A stretch of 42,280 nucleotides of DNA. It comes from Deltaproteobacteria bacterium (lineage in GTDB: Bacteria; Desulfobacterota; GWC2-55-46; UBA9637). A program made the translations under genes and the position numbers. Positions within the stretch are counted from its first letter, which is position 1; every line of letters begins with the position of its first letter. Positions 41,555-42,280 of the stretch are shown one piece after another. The stretch spans positions 1 through 42,280 of the forward strand of contig JACQEJ010000131.1 of assembly GCA_016200645.1 (NCBI GenBank). The letters run 5' to 3'. Under the pieces are notes generated by a model. That model searched no databases. It had not been told where the DNA came from and worked only from the letters and a program-made list of their open reading frames with translations.

Positions 41555-41570
41555 TGCAAATACTGTTCCA
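41555..41570 (-). promoter_or_regulatory. Sigma-54 promoter of the pilin unit
   Basis: On the minus strand TGGAACAGTATTTGCA has the invariant GG and GC ten bases apart, as required for -24/-12 promoters. It lies about 100 bases before the pseudopilin start and 85 bases beyond the end of the sigma-54 activator gene. Confidence 0.7.
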
Positions 41571-41654
41571 AAACACATAATAACTGTAACAGGTTGTAAT
41601 TATTAGGTTTTTTAAAAACACAATTTTACTTCAATGTAATGAATGGGCAACTAC

Positions 41655-42280
41655 TTACTCAATATCGGTAATATCTTCCTCGTCCAGCAAATTATATTTT
41701 TTCATTTTATTATAAAGGCTCTTCCTGCTTATATTTAAAATCGTTGCCGCCTCGCCTTTTTTCCATCTGGTTTTGATGAGGGCGTCTTTTATCATCTGTT
41801 TTTCAGCCTCTTCCGTAACTTGCCCCATCTTTGACCGCAGTGATGTTTCCGTATCTTCAACCCATCTGACATCTGACATCTGACTTCTGACTTCTTTTTT
41901 ATTCAGCAAGTTTGCGTTTTCAAGCTCTCTTATGTTTCCCGGCCAGTTATAATCTATAAAAAGCTCCATAGCCTCGGAAGAGAGGCCTTTTATATTTTTA
42001 TTAAATGTCCTGTTGTATTTATCTATGAAATGTTTCACGAGAATGGGAATATCTTCTTTTCTTTGCCTAAGCGGCGGAAGGTTGATGGAAACAACATTTA
42101 AACGATAATAAAGGTCTTCCCTGAATCTGCCTTCTTTTACCTCCTTTGCCAAATCCCTGTTTGTGGCTGCTATAAGGCGGAAATCCACAGTAATCGGCGC
42201 TGCTCCTCCAATCCGTGTAAATGTCCGTTCCTGTATCACGCGTAAAAGTTTTGTCTGTGTAGGCGGAGAAAGGTCGCCGA
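41655..42280 (-). CDS. Sigma-54-dependent activator (NtrC/PilR type), partial at window edge
   Basis: The C-terminal ~208 residues of an AAA+ activator; the frame is open to the window edge (GDLSPPTQTKLLRVIQE precedes MIQERTF-like sequence). Sensor I is RLIAATNRDL and the R finger region is GRFREDLYYRLNVVSINLPPLRQR. The end of the AAA+ domain, NWPGNIRELEN, is intact. The C-terminal Fis-type HTH is KKGEAATILNISRKSLYNKM. Between them the usual linker is replaced by KKEVRSQMSDVRWVEDTETS, partly encoded by a TCTGACATCTGAC repeat. It is placed directly upstream of a sigma-54 pilin promoter, so a PilR-like role is likely. N-terminal sensor domain lies outside the window. Confidence 0.92.
   Translation of the reverse strand, partial: GDLSPPTQTKLLRVIQERTFTRIGGAAPITVDFRLIAATNRDLAKEVKEGRFREDLYYRLNVVSINLPPLRQRKEDIPILVKHFIDKYNRTFNKNIKGLSSEAMELFIDYNWPGNIRELENANLLNKKEVRSQMSDVRWVEDTETSLRSKMGQVTEEAEKQMIKDALIKTRWKKGEAATILNISRKSLYNKMKKYNLLDEEDITDIE
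41864..41896. repeat. CATCTGA/CTTCTGA heptad repeat inside the sigma-54 activator
   Basis: ATCTGAC recurs three times and TTCTGAC twice with a 7-base period. It is read in frame as EVRSQMSDVRW in the linker between the AAA+ domain and the HTH. Confidence 0.85.

Overview
The window reads as a chromosomal stretch of a Gram-negative, moderately low-GC bacterium. TolC-type outer-membrane channel, AcrA/MacA fusion proteins, lipoproteins with a lipobox and type IV pilins all imply two membranes. The gene order ffh-rpsP-khpA-rimM-trmD-rplS-rnhB-yraN is the one found in Deltaproteobacteria/Desulfobacterota and Nitrospirota. Together with the many small DUF/toxin-antitoxin modules, this suggests an uncultured member of one of those groups. 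That placement is inference; no rRNA is present.

Layout. 1-511: end of an antitoxin gene and a PIN toxin with an altered active site. 519-10670 (minus): one long efflux operon, tetR - tolC-like - acrA-like - RND pump - unknown membrane protein - macA - macB ATPase - permease, driven by a tetR promoter whose -10 overlaps a perfect palindrome. 10779-14924 (plus): moxR - DUF58 - transglutaminase (tgpA type). 14931-17888 (minus): a large hybrid sensor kinase with HAMP, a degenerate receiver, an intact receiver and GGDEF. 18064-25643 (minus): translation/SRP/replication operon ffh to polA. 25751-26056: decayed insertion sequence. 26222-29430: sppA, a small secreted protein and formate-tetrahydrofolate ligase. 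29496-31891: an island of minimal toxin-antitoxin-like modules, several broken (MNT/HEPN pair, DUF4258/DUF2283 pair, deleted antitoxin, DUF5647 plus a gene with an in-frame amber codon). 32172-42280 (minus): a type IV pilus region with a sigma-54 activator, a matching -24/-12 promoter, pseudopilin, frameshifted main-type pilin, Wzy/O-ligase-TPR protein, FimT/PilV/PilW/PilX-type minor pilins and a secreted beta-propeller protein in the usual PilY1 position. DUF5618, DUF5674, nucleotidyltransferase and HEPN fragments are wedged into this operon.

The most unusual property is a set of short-period repeats, mostly with a 7-bp unit. They are usually built as two opposing arms and sit at gene boundaries throughout the window. 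Because 7 is not a multiple of 3, three units present the same codon in all three frames. Several genes take their stop codon and last residues from these repeats (RND pump, AcrA-like, RimM, S16), one takes its start codon (DUF58), and the TolC-like protein takes nearly its whole signal peptide. Others are carried as low-complexity inserts inside proteins (PolA, the sigma-54 regulator). A second class is short palindromic elements beginning GTAGGGGC. One lies inside a small reading frame and is flanked by a direct repeat that looks like a target-site duplication. A third class is a two-hairpin element with at least three clear copies. I know no named system that explains the heptad cassettes; they are the main candidate for something undescribed here.
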